Of a stretch of DNA of 64,000 bases, positions 49,182 through 59,214 are shown one piece after another. Position 1 is the first letter of the stretch. Every line of letters starts with the position of its first letter. The notes beneath the pieces were generated by a model. That model was not told the origin of the DNA and did no database searches. It worked only from the letters and a program-made list of their open reading frames with translations. Location of the stretch: the NCBI GenBank assembly GCA_016710165.1, contig JADJLJ010000001.1:1054001-1118000 (forward strand). Reading direction: 5' to 3'. Origin of the DNA: Chitinophagaceae bacterium (lineage in GTDB: Bacteria > Bacteroidota > Bacteroidia > Chitinophagales > Chitinophagaceae). The translations under genes and the position numbers were made by a program.

Positions 49182-50180
49182 TTATTGCCTGAGCCTGTGA
49201 CGGACAAGATTTACAATATCGTTAACAGCTATATTTTCCATGCATTTAAAATGGCCCCGTGGGCATTTCCTGTAACCGATCTTGCTGCATGGCCGGCACC
49301 AGAGTTTGTTTATCTCTACCACATCATAATGCTGCTTTGAATATTTCCCATAGTACGGATACATACCAAAGGCAGGTACCGTATTTCCCCAGGCAGAGAT
49401 AATGGGTTTTTGAAGAGCTGCTGCGATATGCATCAGGCCGGTGTCGTGGGTAATCACAAGTTTTGAACGCCGCACCAGGTCGGCAGATTCGTTCAGGCTG
49501 AACTTTCCGCAGGCATTGTATATCTTGACCTCATCCACGGAAGCAATAGCCTTCCCGTCTTCCTGGTCTTCCTTCCCGCCCAGTAATATCAGCGGGTGAT
49601 CCAACGCTGCACAAAGTTCCTTCAGTTTATGAACGGGCAATTTCTTTGTGGCCAATGCGGCCCCGATCACTACAGCGATGAATCCATGCAGATGCGAGGT
49701 AGGAAGATCGTTGTTGTCAACCACATCTGCTTCCGGAATAAAATAGTCAAGCCCCTGTCCATCATCCTGTATCCCGAATGAACGTACCGTTTCCAGGTTC
49801 CGGTCAACAATATGCTTATCCGGCAGCATATTGATCTTGAGATTGGTAAGTAAGAATTTCTCTATGTTGAGTTTGTGGAAAGAAAACGCTTTTACTTTTT
49901 TCAGGGAACGTTTGATGCGCAGCGTGCGCAGGTTGTGATGCAGGTCGATGATATAATCGTATTCCTCTGTCTGCAGTTCATGAAGCATCAGTTCAAAACT
50001 ATCTCCCAGCACATGTACCTTATCAATATACGGATTCGTGGCTACCATGCCCCGGAATGCCTGCCTGGTCAGGAAATGGATCTCTGCACCGGGCAGTTGT
50101 TTACGCAGGCAACGGACAACGGGGGTGGTCAATACGATATCACCGATGGAAGAAAAACGTATGATGAGAAATTTTGCCAT
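49182..50180 (-). CDS. Glycosyltransferase family 9 (heptosyltransferase-like)
   Basis: The 332-residue product has the GT9 opening MAKFLIIRFSSIGDIVLTTPVVRCL and the C-terminal nucleotide-sugar site VITHDTGLMHIAAALQKPIISAWGNT. It probably adds heptose to lipopolysaccharide core, using ADP-heptose made by enzymes such as the HldD encoded at 4 kb. The two conserved acidic residues near the donor site are present. It is in a minus-strand run with transporter genes 50207-53459 but with no functional link visible. Confidence 0.92.
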   Translation of the reverse strand: MAKFLIIRFSSIGDIVLTTPVVRCLRKQLPGAEIHFLTRQAFRGMVATNPYIDKVHVLGDSFELMLHELQTEEYDYIIDLHHNLRTLRIKRSLKKVKAFSFHKLNIEKFLLTNLKINMLPDKHIVDRNLETVRSFGIQDDGQGLDYFIPEADVVDNNDLPTSHLHGFIAVVIGAALATKKLPVHKLKELCAALDHPLILLGGKEDQEDGKAIASVDEVKIYNACGKFSLNESADLVRRSKLVITHDTGLMHIAAALQKPIISAWGNTVPAFGMYPYYGKYSKQHYDVVEINKLWCRPCSKIGYRKCPRGHFKCMENIAVNDIVNLVRHRLRQ

Positions 50181-50206
50181 GGGTTATTGCCACAGGAACA
50201 AAGAAG

Positions 50207-51439
50207 TTATTCTTCTATATAATTTAAGTCTTTATGAAATGTTTCCTCCGTTAGTACGGCAGCGATGACCGTTATTGCCATGATCACGATGGCCGTTATC
50301 CAGCCCCCGGTAACATAGTCCGTCATCCCCCTGAACAGTTTAAACAAAGGCAATATCATCACCGTAAGCATACCCCTTACCATGTTTGGAATGGTGGTTG
50401 CTGCGGTGGCCCGTATGTTGGTACCAAATTGTTCCGCACCCATGGTCACAAATATGGCCCAGAACCCGGTACCAAAACCAAGCCCCGCACATATCCAGTA
50501 CATCCCGGCAGCGGTGCCATTCCACTGCATTGTAAAGAACAGCAGCATGAATACAGCCGTGATAAAATAAAAAAGGTACAAGGCCTTTTTCCTGCTTTTA
50601 AACCACTGGCTGATAAAACCGATCAGGATATCACCGATCGAAATGGCAGCATACGCATACATGATCGCCTTACCCGGATCGATCTTTTCTTTGATGCCCA
50701 TCTGTTTTCCGAACTCACTCGAAAAAGTAACAAGTACTCCAATCACAAACCAGGTAGGCAGCCCGAGGAGAATGCTGCACACGTATTTTCTGAGCCGTTC
50801 CTTCGTATTCAGCAGCATGAAGAAATTTCCCCGCTCCACTTCCATCTTCTTCACTTCATGAAACATACCGGATTCAAAAACGGAGATACGCAGCAGAAGT
50901 AGAGCCAGTCCCAATCCGCCCCCAATGAAGTAACAGGTACGCCAGTCAAAATTTTCCTTCATGATAAATGCCAGCACGGCACCGGTAAGGCCAATGCCGG
51001 CTACCAATGATGTGGCAATACCTCTTTTGTGTTTGGGAGTGAGTTCCGAGACCAATGTAATACCGGCTCCTAATTCTCCCGCAAGCCCGATGCCGGCAAT
51101 GAACCGGACGATCTTGAACTGGTCGGCTGTCTGAATAAATCCGTTGGCAATATTTGCAATGGAATATAAAATGATGGAACCGAACAGAACACTCAACCGG
51201 CCTTTTTTATCCCCCATGATCCCCCAGATGATGCCGCCAATAAGCAGTCCACCCATCTGCCACATGATGATGCCCTCACCTTCCGTAAGGATTTGTGCAT
51301 CGGATAACCCGATCGACTTAAGGCTGGGCACCCGGGTAATACTGAATAAAAGCAAATCGTATATATCCACAAAGTAGCCAAGAGCAGCCACTACAACGGC
51401 AATATTGAAAACCGAATGACTATTTTTCTGCATGTGCAT
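50207..51439 (-). CDS. MFS transporter (metabolite:H+ symporter type)
   Basis: The 410-residue product starts at ATG 51439 (MHMQKNSHS), though 51433 is also possible. Twelve membrane segments are predicted, with the loop IMGDKKGRLSVLFGS after helix 2 and the conserved RFIAGIGLAGELGAGITLV in helix 4, typical of aromatic-acid or sugar-type MFS symporters. A second loop, ISQWFKSRKKAL, follows helix 8. Substrate unknown. It overlaps the DedA gene end by about 20 bases. Confidence 0.85.
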   Translation of the reverse strand: MHMQKNSHSVFNIAVVVAALGYFVDIYDLLLFSITRVPSLKSIGLSDAQILTEGEGIIMWQMGGLLIGGIIWGIMGDKKGRLSVLFGSIILYSIANIANGFIQTADQFKIVRFIAGIGLAGELGAGITLVSELTPKHKRGIATSLVAGIGLTGAVLAFIMKENFDWRTCYFIGGGLGLALLLLRISVFESGMFHEVKKMEVERGNFFMLLNTKERLRKYVCSILLGLPTWFVIGVLVTFSSEFGKQMGIKEKIDPGKAIMYAYAAISIGDILIGFISQWFKSRKKALYLFYFITAVFMLLFFTMQWNGTAAGMYWICAGLGFGTGFWAIFVTMGAEQFGTNIRATAATTIPNMVRGMLTVMILPLFKLFRGMTDYVTGGWITAIVIMAITVIAAVLTEETFHKDLNYIEE

Positions 51440-52172
51440 CACGTGGCTTTTTCTTCTTACCAAAGATCAGTTTTACAAAAATAGGAGCGGTTGTTACCAG
51501 TACAATTGCCAGAACAATGATCTCAAGGTGTTCTTTCAGATCAAAACCAAATTGGGATAATATCCATTTCTGCAGGAAAAATCCTCCCAGTATCATGCTT
51601 ACCACCCAGGCGATGCATCCGATGATGTTGAAAAAATGGAATTTCTTCCTGTCCATATCCACAATGCCGGCAACAATGGGAGCAAAGGTCCGTACGATCG
51701 GAATAAAACGGGCTGCCACGATCGCACCGCCGCCATGTTTTTCATAAAAATCATGCGCTTCATGCAGGTATCTTTTCTTGAAGAACCACCTGTCCTTCCA
51801 GTTATACATGGCATGTCCAAACCGTTTCCCGGTCCAGTATCCCACGGCATTGCCCAGGATCCCCGCCAGGGAGATCAAGGCTGCCAGTACGAACAGGTCA
51901 AGCCAGTAACTGTATTGAAAAGGTTCGAAGCCCAGAAATTTAAGTACCTGGTACCCGATCCCTGGTTCGATCGCCCCGGTATCGGTTTTTATTTCATGGG
52001 CGAATATGCCTGCGACAAACAACAAGGAATCACCGGGCAGAAAAAACCCAACAAACAACCCGGTTTCTGCAAACACAACAAAGAGGAGCAGCAACAGTCC
52101 TCCGTTCTCAATATACCATTGCGGCTGCAACAGCTGTGTCCAGTGAAAATCAAGGAAAAAGAAATCAGGCAT
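51420..52172 (-). CDS. DedA-family membrane protein
   Basis: The 250-residue product is a DedA/SNARE-associated-type protein: FVGFFLPGDSLLFVAGIF near residue 42, the GYWTGKRFGHAMYN loop, and RFIPIVRTFAPIVAGIVDM, where the Gly- and Arg-containing membrane-embedded motif lies. Family members act as lipid flippases or support proton-motive-force-dependent transport. It is preceded by the DAACS symporter and followed by the MFS gene, all co-oriented. Confidence 0.9.
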   Translation of the reverse strand: MPDFFFLDFHWTQLLQPQWYIENGGLLLLLFVVFAETGLFVGFFLPGDSLLFVAGIFAHEIKTDTGAIEPGIGYQVLKFLGFEPFQYSYWLDLFVLAALISLAGILGNAVGYWTGKRFGHAMYNWKDRWFFKKRYLHEAHDFYEKHGGGAIVAARFIPIVRTFAPIVAGIVDMDRKKFHFFNIIGCIAWVVSMILGGFFLQKWILSQFGFDLKEHLEIIVLAIVLVTTAPIFVKLIFGKKKKPRDAHAEK

Positions 52173-52193
52173 TTATCTTTTTTTATAGTCAGG

Positions 52194-53459
52194 TTACGAA
52201 TGTTCCAGTTGTCCTTCCCATTTGCTTACGGCTGCGGTCGCCAGCGCATTTCCCAACACGTTGGTCATGGTTCTGCCCATATCACAGAATACATCAATGG
52301 CCAGGATCAAACCCACCCCTTCGGCCGGCAAACCAAACATGGCCCCGGTGGCCAGTACCACCACCAGGGAAGCCCTCGGAACCCCCGCAATGCCTTTACT
52401 GGTCACTAAAAATACCAGCAGCATGATGACCTGCTGCCACACATCACCGGTAATGGAGGTAATGTTGAATGCCTGCGCAATGAACATGCTGGCAAATGTC
52501 ATATACATCATGCTCCCGTCTAGGTTGAAAGAATAACCCAGCGGCAGAACAAAGCTCACAATTTTATTATTGCATCCGAACCGCTCCATCTCTTCCACCA
52601 GTTTCGGATAAACCGCTTCGCTGCTTGCCGTACTGAAAGCAATGGACATCGGTGTGGCAATTCTTCTTAATAAAACAGGTAACCGCCTTTTTAAGAAAAG
52701 ATAGCCTACAAAAAGTAACAGCAACCAGAGGATCAGCAGGCCCAGATAGAATTCACCGATGTATTTCCCGAATGTTATTAAAATACCGAGCCCGTTCTTT
52801 GCAATGGCGGCAGCCATGGCACCAAAAACACCTAAAGGAGCCAGGTACATAACATAGGTCACCATTTTCAACACAACATGCGCTACCGCGTCCAACGCAT
52901 TGATAACGGGTTCGCCTTTTTTCCCGATCGCCGTTAATGCAATACCGAAGAAAACGGAGAACACCACCAGTTGAAGTATCTCGTTGGTGGCCATCGCTTC
53001 AATCACACTGCGTGGCACCACGTGTTCCACAAATTTGGATAACGAAAAGCCTTTGGATTTTTCCAGCAGGTCGCTTACCGCAGCCATGTCAGTATTGGTG
53101 ATATCCACGCCAACACCCGGCTTGAAAATATTCACCAGGATCAGGCCCAATGATAAGGAGACCAGGGATGCTGTAATAAACCAGAGCATGGCTTTACCTC
53201 CTACCCGGCCTACCGTTTTCATATCGCCCAGTTTGGCTATGCCAACCACCAACGTAGCAAAAACAATGGGCGCAATGATCATCTGCACCATGCGCAGGAA
53301 GATGGTGGTGAGCAGTTTTATGTTGTCTGAAAACTTCTTTACCGTACCGGCTTCATAATTCTCATTCACATAATAACCCACCACAATACCCAGTACCATC
53401 GCAATAAGTATGTAAAGCGTAAGCCTGCTCCTTTTTGTTGGCTGGTGAGTTATTTCCAT
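52194..53459 (-). CDS. Dicarboxylate/amino acid:cation symporter
   Basis: The 421-residue DAACS protein imports glutamate, aspartate or C4-dicarboxylates with H+ or Na+. The two re-entrant loops are represented by AFSTASSEAVYP (serine-rich motif) and GIAGVPRASLVVV; NLDGSMMYMT is the NMDGT-type cation motif, and DVFCDMGRTMTNVLGNALAT is the substrate-binding helix with the Asp and Arg. The Arg suggests acidic amino acid use. The gene starts 135 bases from the divergent amino acid permease. Confidence 0.92.
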   Translation of the reverse strand: MEITHQPTKRSRLTLYILIAMVLGIVVGYYVNENYEAGTVKKFSDNIKLLTTIFLRMVQMIIAPIVFATLVVGIAKLGDMKTVGRVGGKAMLWFITASLVSLSLGLILVNIFKPGVGVDITNTDMAAVSDLLEKSKGFSLSKFVEHVVPRSVIEAMATNEILQLVVFSVFFGIALTAIGKKGEPVINALDAVAHVVLKMVTYVMYLAPLGVFGAMAAAIAKNGLGILITFGKYIGEFYLGLLILWLLLLFVGYLFLKRRLPVLLRRIATPMSIAFSTASSEAVYPKLVEEMERFGCNNKIVSFVLPLGYSFNLDGSMMYMTFASMFIAQAFNITSITGDVWQQVIMLLVFLVTSKGIAGVPRASLVVVLATGAMFGLPAEGVGLILAIDVFCDMGRTMTNVLGNALATAAVSKWEGQLEHS

Positions 53460-53594
53460 TGCGACCTGTTTAGTGACGCAATATAATATTAAAAGCTGTT
53501 AAACATGGGGGGTATAAAAAAGTATGACCGGTGGTTTTTTTAATGATTAATTGCTTATTTTTCCAATCTATTTTTCATAAAACCAACTACTTGT

Positions 53595-55097
53595 ATGAGT
53601 TTGTTTGTAAAAAAACCATTGAGCCAGATGCTGTCCCAGGCTGAAGGCGGCGAAGGTGGCCTTAAACGTACCCTGGGTGCGGCCAACCTGACCGCTCTCG
53701 GCATCGGAGCCATCATTGGTGCAGGTCTTTTTGTAAGAACTGCCGCTGCGGCCGGCCAGGCTGCAGGCCCTGGAGTTACATTATCATTTATTGTGGCAGC
53801 CATTGGCTGTGCTTTTGCAGGATTATGTTATGCCGAATTTGCAGCGATGATCCCCATCGCCGGCAGTGCATATGCTTACAGCTATACAACCATGGGAGAA
53901 CTGGTGGCATGGATAATCGGATGGGCGCTGATCATGGAATATGCCCTGGGCGCTGCCACCGTTTCCATTGCCTGGAGTGAATACCTCAATAAGCTCTTCG
54001 ACGGGCAGATACCCTATGAATGGTGCCATTCCCCGTTTGAAAGTTTTACAGACTCGGCCGGTGTTCATCATTCCGGCATCATGAATGCACCGGCATTGAT
54101 CATTTTATTGCTGCTGACCCTTCTGCTTATCAAGGGCACACAGGAATCGGCACTCGTAAACATGATCATCGTGTTCATCAAAGTGGCCATTGTTTTGCTG
54201 TTCATTATCATTGGCTGGCAATTCATCAAGACCGGGAACCAGACTCCGTATTTAATTCCTGAAGGCACCCCGGCGGTTACTGACAGCGCCGGCAAAGTGA
54301 TCGCCGATTACAGCGGCTGGAATAAACACGGCTGGGGCGGTGTACTGGGAGGCGCTGCCATCGTATTCTTTGCATTCATTGGTTTTGATGCAGTGAGTAC
54401 GGCTGCACAGGAAGCAAAGAATCCCAAAAGGGACATGCCCATCGGTATCCTGGGCTCTCTGGTCATATGTACGGTCCTTTATATTCTCTTTGGTCATGTA
54501 TTAACCGGTGTGGCAAACTGGAAAGAATTTGTTGACCCGGAAAAAGGCCGTGAAGCATCTGTAGCCTATGCCATCTCTACGTATATGACAGGTTATGGCT
54601 GGCTGGCCACGGCAGTAACCGTGGCGATCCTTGCCGGGTTCTCCTCGGTGATCCTGGTTATGCTGATGGGTCAAAGCCGCATATTCTATACCATGAGCAA
54701 TGACGGGTTGATCCCAAAGGCTTTTGGAGAGCTTCACCCCAAATACAAGACACCATATAAAGCAAATTGGATACTGTTTGTATTTGTAGGATTGTTTGCC
54801 GCTTTTGTTCCGGGCAATGTGGCTGGTGACCTGACATCATTCGGAACCTTGTTTGCCTTTGTGCTGGTAAGTGCGGGCGTCTGGATATTACGGGTCAAAG
54901 AGCCCAATATCCACCGTCCTTTCAAAACACCCATCTACCCGGTTGTATCTGCATTGGGCGTACTCATATGCACTGCCATGATCGTTGGCCTGGACGCACA
55001 GACATTAAAAGTGGCATTCGGCTGGATGATTGTGGGATTGATTGTTTACTTCGTCTACAGTAAGAATCACAGCAAGCTCCGGAACCCGGGCTCATAA
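53595..55097 (+). CDS. APC-family amino acid permease
   Basis: The 500-residue product has 12-14 helices. The helix 1 glycine motif GIGAIIGAGLFVRT is typical of APC transporters, followed by PVSGSAY-like IPIAGSAYAY in helix 3. It resembles the cationic amino acid transporter branch. A 45-residue extracytoplasmic loop (about 205-250) is unusually Pro/Gly rich. It ends in a strong terminator shared with the GH92 gene. Together with the divergent DAACS symporter it suggests amino acid uptake here. Confidence 0.92.
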   Translation: MSLFVKKPLSQMLSQAEGGEGGLKRTLGAANLTALGIGAIIGAGLFVRTAAAAGQAAGPGVTLSFIVAAIGCAFAGLCYAEFAAMIPIAGSAYAYSYTTMGELVAWIIGWALIMEYALGAATVSIAWSEYLNKLFDGQIPYEWCHSPFESFTDSAGVHHSGIMNAPALIILLLLTLLLIKGTQESALVNMIIVFIKVAIVLLFIIIGWQFIKTGNQTPYLIPEGTPAVTDSAGKVIADYSGWNKHGWGGVLGGAAIVFFAFIGFDAVSTAAQEAKNPKRDMPIGILGSLVICTVLYILFGHVLTGVANWKEFVDPEKGREASVAYAISTYMTGYGWLATAVTVAILAGFSSVILVMLMGQSRIFYTMSNDGLIPKAFGELHPKYKTPYKANWILFVFVGLFAAFVPGNVAGDLTSFGTLFAFVLVSAGVWILRVKEPNIHRPFKTPIYPVVSALGVLICTAMIVGLDAQTLKVAFGWMIVGLIVYFVYSKNHSKLRNPGS

Positions 55098-55115
55098 ATA
55101 AATTCAGGAGTATAT

Positions 55116-55153
55116 AAAAAATCCCGGCCGACAGTTGTCGGCCGGGATTTTTT
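55116..55153 (+). terminator. Bidirectional terminator between APC permease and GH92 genes
   Basis: ATCCCGGCCGACA (55121-55133) pairs with TGTCGGCCGGGAT (55136-55148), with A-tract before and T-tract after, giving a long GC-rich stem with a tight loop. Confidence 0.92.
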
Positions 55154-55160
55154 ATTCCCA

Positions 55161-58073
55161 TCATTTTATGCTGATCTCATCAACAAATATATGCGTATCT
55201 CCTCCTGCCCCTTCATGCCAGGCAGGAAGCTTACCATATTGAATAGCTTTTACCCGTACATATCTTGCCTGCACCGGGGTAAAGGAAGCTTCTACATGCT
55301 TCACCTGCACTTTCTTATCTTCAATTGCCAAAAAATTCTCCCCGCTGTAAACCTGGGTGAATTGTTTACCATCTGTTGAAATTTCAACAACCAGTTGTTT
55401 GGGTGCTACGATCCAGGCGCCTACATCCTGCAGGAAGCCCACGGTAAGTTTTGAGATCGTTCCTGCTTCCTGCATATCGATCTCTGCGTCCATTGGTGTC
55501 TTTTGATAACCCTGCCAGTTGCCCTTGCGCCAGTTGGCGCTTCCGGTTATGCCATCAATCAAGCCGGGTGCCCCCCCGCCATCGTATTGCTGCTCGAATT
55601 GTGTATTCAGCTTTATGGTCCAGTTGTTTGGCCTTTTCATGAACCGTGCGGTGCTTATATAGCTCGCTTCCCCGTTCTTATTGATGGCAACTGCCTTGAT
55701 GGTAACGGATGTATCAAAAAACAGTTCGCTGCTGTATTTCTTTGAGGAAACATTGGGCAGTGACCCATCGGTGGTATAATAATATGCAACTTCGGCCTGG
55801 TTCGTATAGATATGAACTTTCTTTATCCCGGTAAATGACATGGGCCCGCCGTCTATGACCGGGTTGAGTACGATCAGGTTCTCATCAATTGCAGTAACCG
55901 GCATAGCGGTCTTTCCAAAGGAAGATGGCTTCGAACCCATCCTGAAATTCATCCGGCCGCCTTTTACAATATCAAAGTAAGAAAGATAAGACCTGTTATG
56001 CGCTGCGTTGTTCAGTGAAACAGACTGTACATAAAAATCAGCTGCACTGATGCCTGTTGCCGATACGGCAAATGACCTGCCGTTCTCCAGGTGAACCGTT
56101 GCAGCGGGGAACAGCGGAGTGCCGATGATAAAATCCGTGGTGCCGGGGGTAACCGGGTAAAAACCCAATGCACTCAACACATACCAGGCGCTCATTTGCC
56201 CACAATCTTCATTACCCGCAAGTCCATCCGGTGCATCGTGGTACATTTCATTCATGATGCGGTGAACCATTGCCTGGGTCTTATAGGCAGCGCCGGTAAA
56301 GTTGTACAGGTATGCAATGTGATGACTGGGCTCGTTGCCATGTGCATACTGGCCGATGAGCCCCGTGATATCGCTTTGCTCCCTGCCGGTGGTTTGTGAA
56401 TTCTCAGAAAAAAGACCATCCAGTTTCTCTTCCATCCGTTTTCTGCCACCGATCAGTTCCAGGTAACCGTTCACATCCTGCGGCATGTAAAAAGAATACT
56501 GCCAGCTGTTCGCTTCCGTAAAATTATTATTCACTTCCCTCGGGTCAAAAGGCGAGAGCCAGTTGCCGTTCTTACGCGGCCGCATGAAACCGGTCTGCAG
56601 GTTGAACAGGTTCTTATAAGCCTGTGCCCTGCGTATGTAATTGATATAGTCCTGCCTGGAACCCAGCCGTTTTGCAAACTGTGCTATGCACCAGTCATCA
56701 TAGGCATATTCCAGTGTTTTGCTCACACTTTCATGTTCATCATCCATTTCCAGCACACCCCGTTCCATCAGTGCCGGTAAACCCAGGTGGTTCCAGGTTG
56801 CACTCTTCTTCATGGCTTCCAATGCCAGTTTTGCATCAAACTGGTTCAGCCCCTTCATATAAGCATCCACGATCACCGGTACGCTGTGATAACCGATCAT
56901 GCAATCTGTTTCGCATCCGCTCAGTTCCCAGACAGGTAAACGTCCGCCCTCTTTATACTGTGCCAAAAATGACCGGATATAATCAATGGTCCTTTTCTGA
57001 TCAATGATGGTGTAGAGCGGGTGGGCCCCCCGGTAGGTATCCCACAGAGAAAAAACAGAATAGTTGGTAAAGCCCTGTGCCGTATGAATTTTATTATCTC
57101 TTCCGCGGTACCGGCCATCCACATCCATATTTACATTGGGCACCACCATGGTATGGTATAAGGCGGTATAAAAAGTGCGGAGTTGTTTTTTATCGGAAGA
57201 TGCAACATCGATCTTGCTTAATTCCCTGTTCCATTGTTTTGCCGCATCGGCTTTTACCTTTTCAAAATCCCAACCGGGCAATTCAGCCTCCAGGTTTTTT
57301 TGTGCGCCGTCTGTACTCACCCCCGATATCGCTGCTTTAACCATTACCGACCCGGAAGCAAACTGACAAAAGGCTTTCAGGTTCTTACCGGATGCATCTT
57401 TTGTTTCTTTGGAAAGAACATCATTCTCCCAGATGCCATACTTCGTGAACGGAACGGAGAATTCAATAACAAAATATACATACTGGTTGTCGGCCCATGC
57501 CTTGCTGCGGCGCAGCCCCGAAATGGAACGGTCACTTACTATCCTTATGGAAGATTCCAGTACCTCGTCCCGGTGTTTCAGGTCCAGGATAACCGTGGCA
57601 TCGTTGGCTGCTGAAAAACTGTATCTATGAAACCCTACCCTTGTGGTGCTGGTCAGCTCTGCGAGGATATTATCATCATAGAGTTTAACCGAATAGAAAC
57701 CTGCCGCTGCCTTCTCATTGCTGTGAGAGAATTTTGAGCCATAGATCCGGTTATCCGGAGATGGGTTACCATTCATCGGCATCAATAATATATCTCCATA
57801 ATCACTGCAGCCTGTTCCACTCAGGTGCGTATGGGTAAATCCATAAATGTAGCTGTCGGAATAATGGTATCCGCTGCAGCCATCCCAGCCTTCTAAGCGG
57901 GTATCGGGACTCAGTTGCACCATTCCGTGTGGCAGAACGGCGCCCGGATAGGTATGTCCATGCCCACCCGTACCGATCAGGGGATCAACATACTGAGTAT
58001 AATTTTTTTGGGCTAAGAGATTAAAAGAGGAAAGGAGAAGAACAGTGCAAGCAAATTTTATTTTATTTTTCAC
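55161..58073 (-). CDS. GH92-family alpha-mannosidase
   Basis: The product of about 970 residues removes mannose from N-glycans or mannans using a calcium-dependent inverting mechanism typical of GH92. A signal peptide (KNKIKFACTVLLLSSFNLLAQ) is followed by the N-terminal beta-sandwich (QYVDPLIGTGGHGHTYPGA and GWDGCSGYHYSD), then the (alpha/alpha)6 catalytic domain with the general-acid stretch GNEDCGQMSAWYVLSALGFY. After that comes a chitobiase-type beta domain (VHIYTNQAEVAYYYTTDGS) and a C-terminal F5/8-type (discoidin) domain from about residue 835. The GTG at 58073 is chosen as start, since the longer frame from 58124 begins inside the ssb terminator. Confidence 0.94.
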   Translation of the reverse strand: MKNKIKFACTVLLLSSFNLLAQKNYTQYVDPLIGTGGHGHTYPGAVLPHGMVQLSPDTRLEGWDGCSGYHYSDSYIYGFTHTHLSGTGCSDYGDILLMPMNGNPSPDNRIYGSKFSHSNEKAAAGFYSVKLYDDNILAELTSTTRVGFHRYSFSAANDATVILDLKHRDEVLESSIRIVSDRSISGLRRSKAWADNQYVYFVIEFSVPFTKYGIWENDVLSKETKDASGKNLKAFCQFASGSVMVKAAISGVSTDGAQKNLEAELPGWDFEKVKADAAKQWNRELSKIDVASSDKKQLRTFYTALYHTMVVPNVNMDVDGRYRGRDNKIHTAQGFTNYSVFSLWDTYRGAHPLYTIIDQKRTIDYIRSFLAQYKEGGRLPVWELSGCETDCMIGYHSVPVIVDAYMKGLNQFDAKLALEAMKKSATWNHLGLPALMERGVLEMDDEHESVSKTLEYAYDDWCIAQFAKRLGSRQDYINYIRRAQAYKNLFNLQTGFMRPRKNGNWLSPFDPREVNNNFTEANSWQYSFYMPQDVNGYLELIGGRKRMEEKLDGLFSENSQTTGREQSDITGLIGQYAHGNEPSHHIAYLYNFTGAAYKTQAMVHRIMNEMYHDAPDGLAGNEDCGQMSAWYVLSALGFYPVTPGTTDFIIGTPLFPAATVHLENGRSFAVSATGISAADFYVQSVSLNNAAHNRSYLSYFDIVKGGRMNFRMGSKPSSFGKTAMPVTAIDENLIVLNPVIDGGPMSFTGIKKVHIYTNQAEVAYYYTTDGSLPNVSSKKYSSELFFDTSVTIKAVAINKNGEASYISTARFMKRPNNWTIKLNTQFEQQYDGGGAPGLIDGITGSANWRKGNWQGYQKTPMDAEIDMQEAGTISKLTVGFLQDVGAWIVAPKQLVVEISTDGKQFTQVYSGENFLAIEDKKVQVKHVEASFTPVQARYVRVKAIQYGKLPAWHEGAGGDTHIFVDEISIK

Positions 58074-58125
58074 GTCAATCGTTTTGCACAAGATAAAACT
58101 TATTGAAAAAAACCTGCGCAACAAA

Positions 58126-58146
58126 AAAGCCCCGGGAAGGGGCTTT
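58126..58146 (-). terminator. Terminator after ssb
   Basis: AAAGCCCC (58126-58133) pairs with GGGGCTTT (58139-58146), loop GGGAA, with a T-tract on the minus strand. It separates ssb from the GH92 gene. Confidence 0.85.
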
Positions 58147-58171
58147 ATTATCTTTTACCTGGATAAACGGA

Positions 58172-58618
58172 TCAGAATGGCAGATCATCTTCCGGGGCCG
58201 CCGTTGCTGCGGCTTCTGTTTTAACTACCGGGCGGGCACTGAAGCCTGCATTGCTGACATTACCCTGGCTTGCACCCTGTACAGCACCCTGGTTTTCCCG
58301 GTTGCCGCCACCCAGTAACTGGATGCTTTGAACCCTCATCCGCAGGGTTGCAGCCGCCTGTCCTTCTTTATTGGTGTATGCATCTGCCTCGGGGGAGCCC
58401 TCTGCATAAACGGAAGTACCTTTTACCAAATAAGGTGCAATGCCTGTCCGGTCCGTCCAATAGGCACATTCCACCCAGGTGGTCCTTTCTTTCTGGTTGC
58501 CCTGTGCATCTTTGAAACGCTCCGTATGGGCCACGCTGAAGTTGATGACATTTTTACCGTTGATCTCTTTTACGATGCAATCTTTACCAAGATTGCCGAT
58601 TACCTGAAGTTTAATCAT
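58172..58618 (-). CDS. ssb: Single-stranded DNA-binding protein
   Basis: The 148-residue product (ATG 58618) has one OB fold (MIKLQVIGNLGKDCIV..., with TTWVECAYW and VYAEGSPEADAYTNKEG), a disordered Gln/Gly/Ala-rich linker and the acidic C-terminal tip EDDLPF that binds replication and repair partners. A longer frame to 58792 is rejected because the OB fold starts at 58618. The linker is short compared with E. coli SSB. Confidence 0.95.
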   Translation of the reverse strand: MIKLQVIGNLGKDCIVKEINGKNVINFSVAHTERFKDAQGNQKERTTWVECAYWTDRTGIAPYLVKGTSVYAEGSPEADAYTNKEGQAAATLRMRVQSIQLLGGGNRENQGAVQGASQGNVSNAGFSARPVVKTEAAATAAPEDDLPF

Positions 58619-58688
58619 AACTGTGTTTTTAAAAATTAAGCGATGTATCTGGTTATAGAAAAAAGTTATGTTTTTATAAAGGTAAGCG

Positions 58689-59159
58689 CTAATCCCATAC
58701 GGTTGGCCTGGGTGCCCTGAGTGTGCGTAAATAGTCAAGTAACTGACCTGTATGTACACTTTCGTGGTAAGCCATCCGCAACAGGTAATCACCCAGCCTG
58801 CGCTTTTGATTTTTTTCTTTCCGGGTGATATAAACCTCTTCCAGTTCCTTCAGCGAAAAGGAATGCACCATTTTTAAAAACTTCTCCCGGTAAGGCTGGG
58901 CATTCTTAATTTCATCTTCTACCGTAGTATACGGGTTGCTGGCCAGCGGGCTTTCATAATCGCCCAGCACGCCGCGGTGCAGAATGATATGATGATAAAT
59001 ATTCTCCGACTCCAGCACATGGCGTATCATTTCAAAACAACTCATGGCATCCGGGTCAGGCTTCCAGTACAGGTCTTCCTCCGAAATACTTTTCCAAACC
59101 TTAATACTTCTTCGCCGGACCTCCTCAAAATTCAGTATCAATAATTCCTTTGCGTTCAT
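58689..59159 (-). CDS. DinB-like four-helix protein
   Basis: The 156-residue product has the DinB/YfiT-type four-helix bundle, with metal-ligand histidines in FEMIRHVLESENIYHHI and AYHESVHTGQLLDYLR. Such enzymes transfer small groups using bacillithiol or similar thiols, but the reaction here is unknown. No SOS box is recognisable upstream. Confidence 0.87.
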   Translation of the reverse strand: MNAKELLILNFEEVRRRSIKVWKSISEEDLYWKPDPDAMSCFEMIRHVLESENIYHHIILHRGVLGDYESPLASNPYTTVEDEIKNAQPYREKFLKMVHSFSLKELEEVYITRKEKNQKRRLGDYLLRMAYHESVHTGQLLDYLRTLRAPRPTVWD

Positions 59160-59214
59160 TTCCTTTCTGTTGTTTCATTGCCTTTACCGGCCGCTCAAGA
59201 CCGGCATGGCAGCT

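Noticed and set aside
58618..58792. 58-residue N-terminal extension of SSB
   Set aside because: The OB fold starts with MIKLQVIGNLG at 58618, and the upstream frame overlaps the end of the DinB-like gene.
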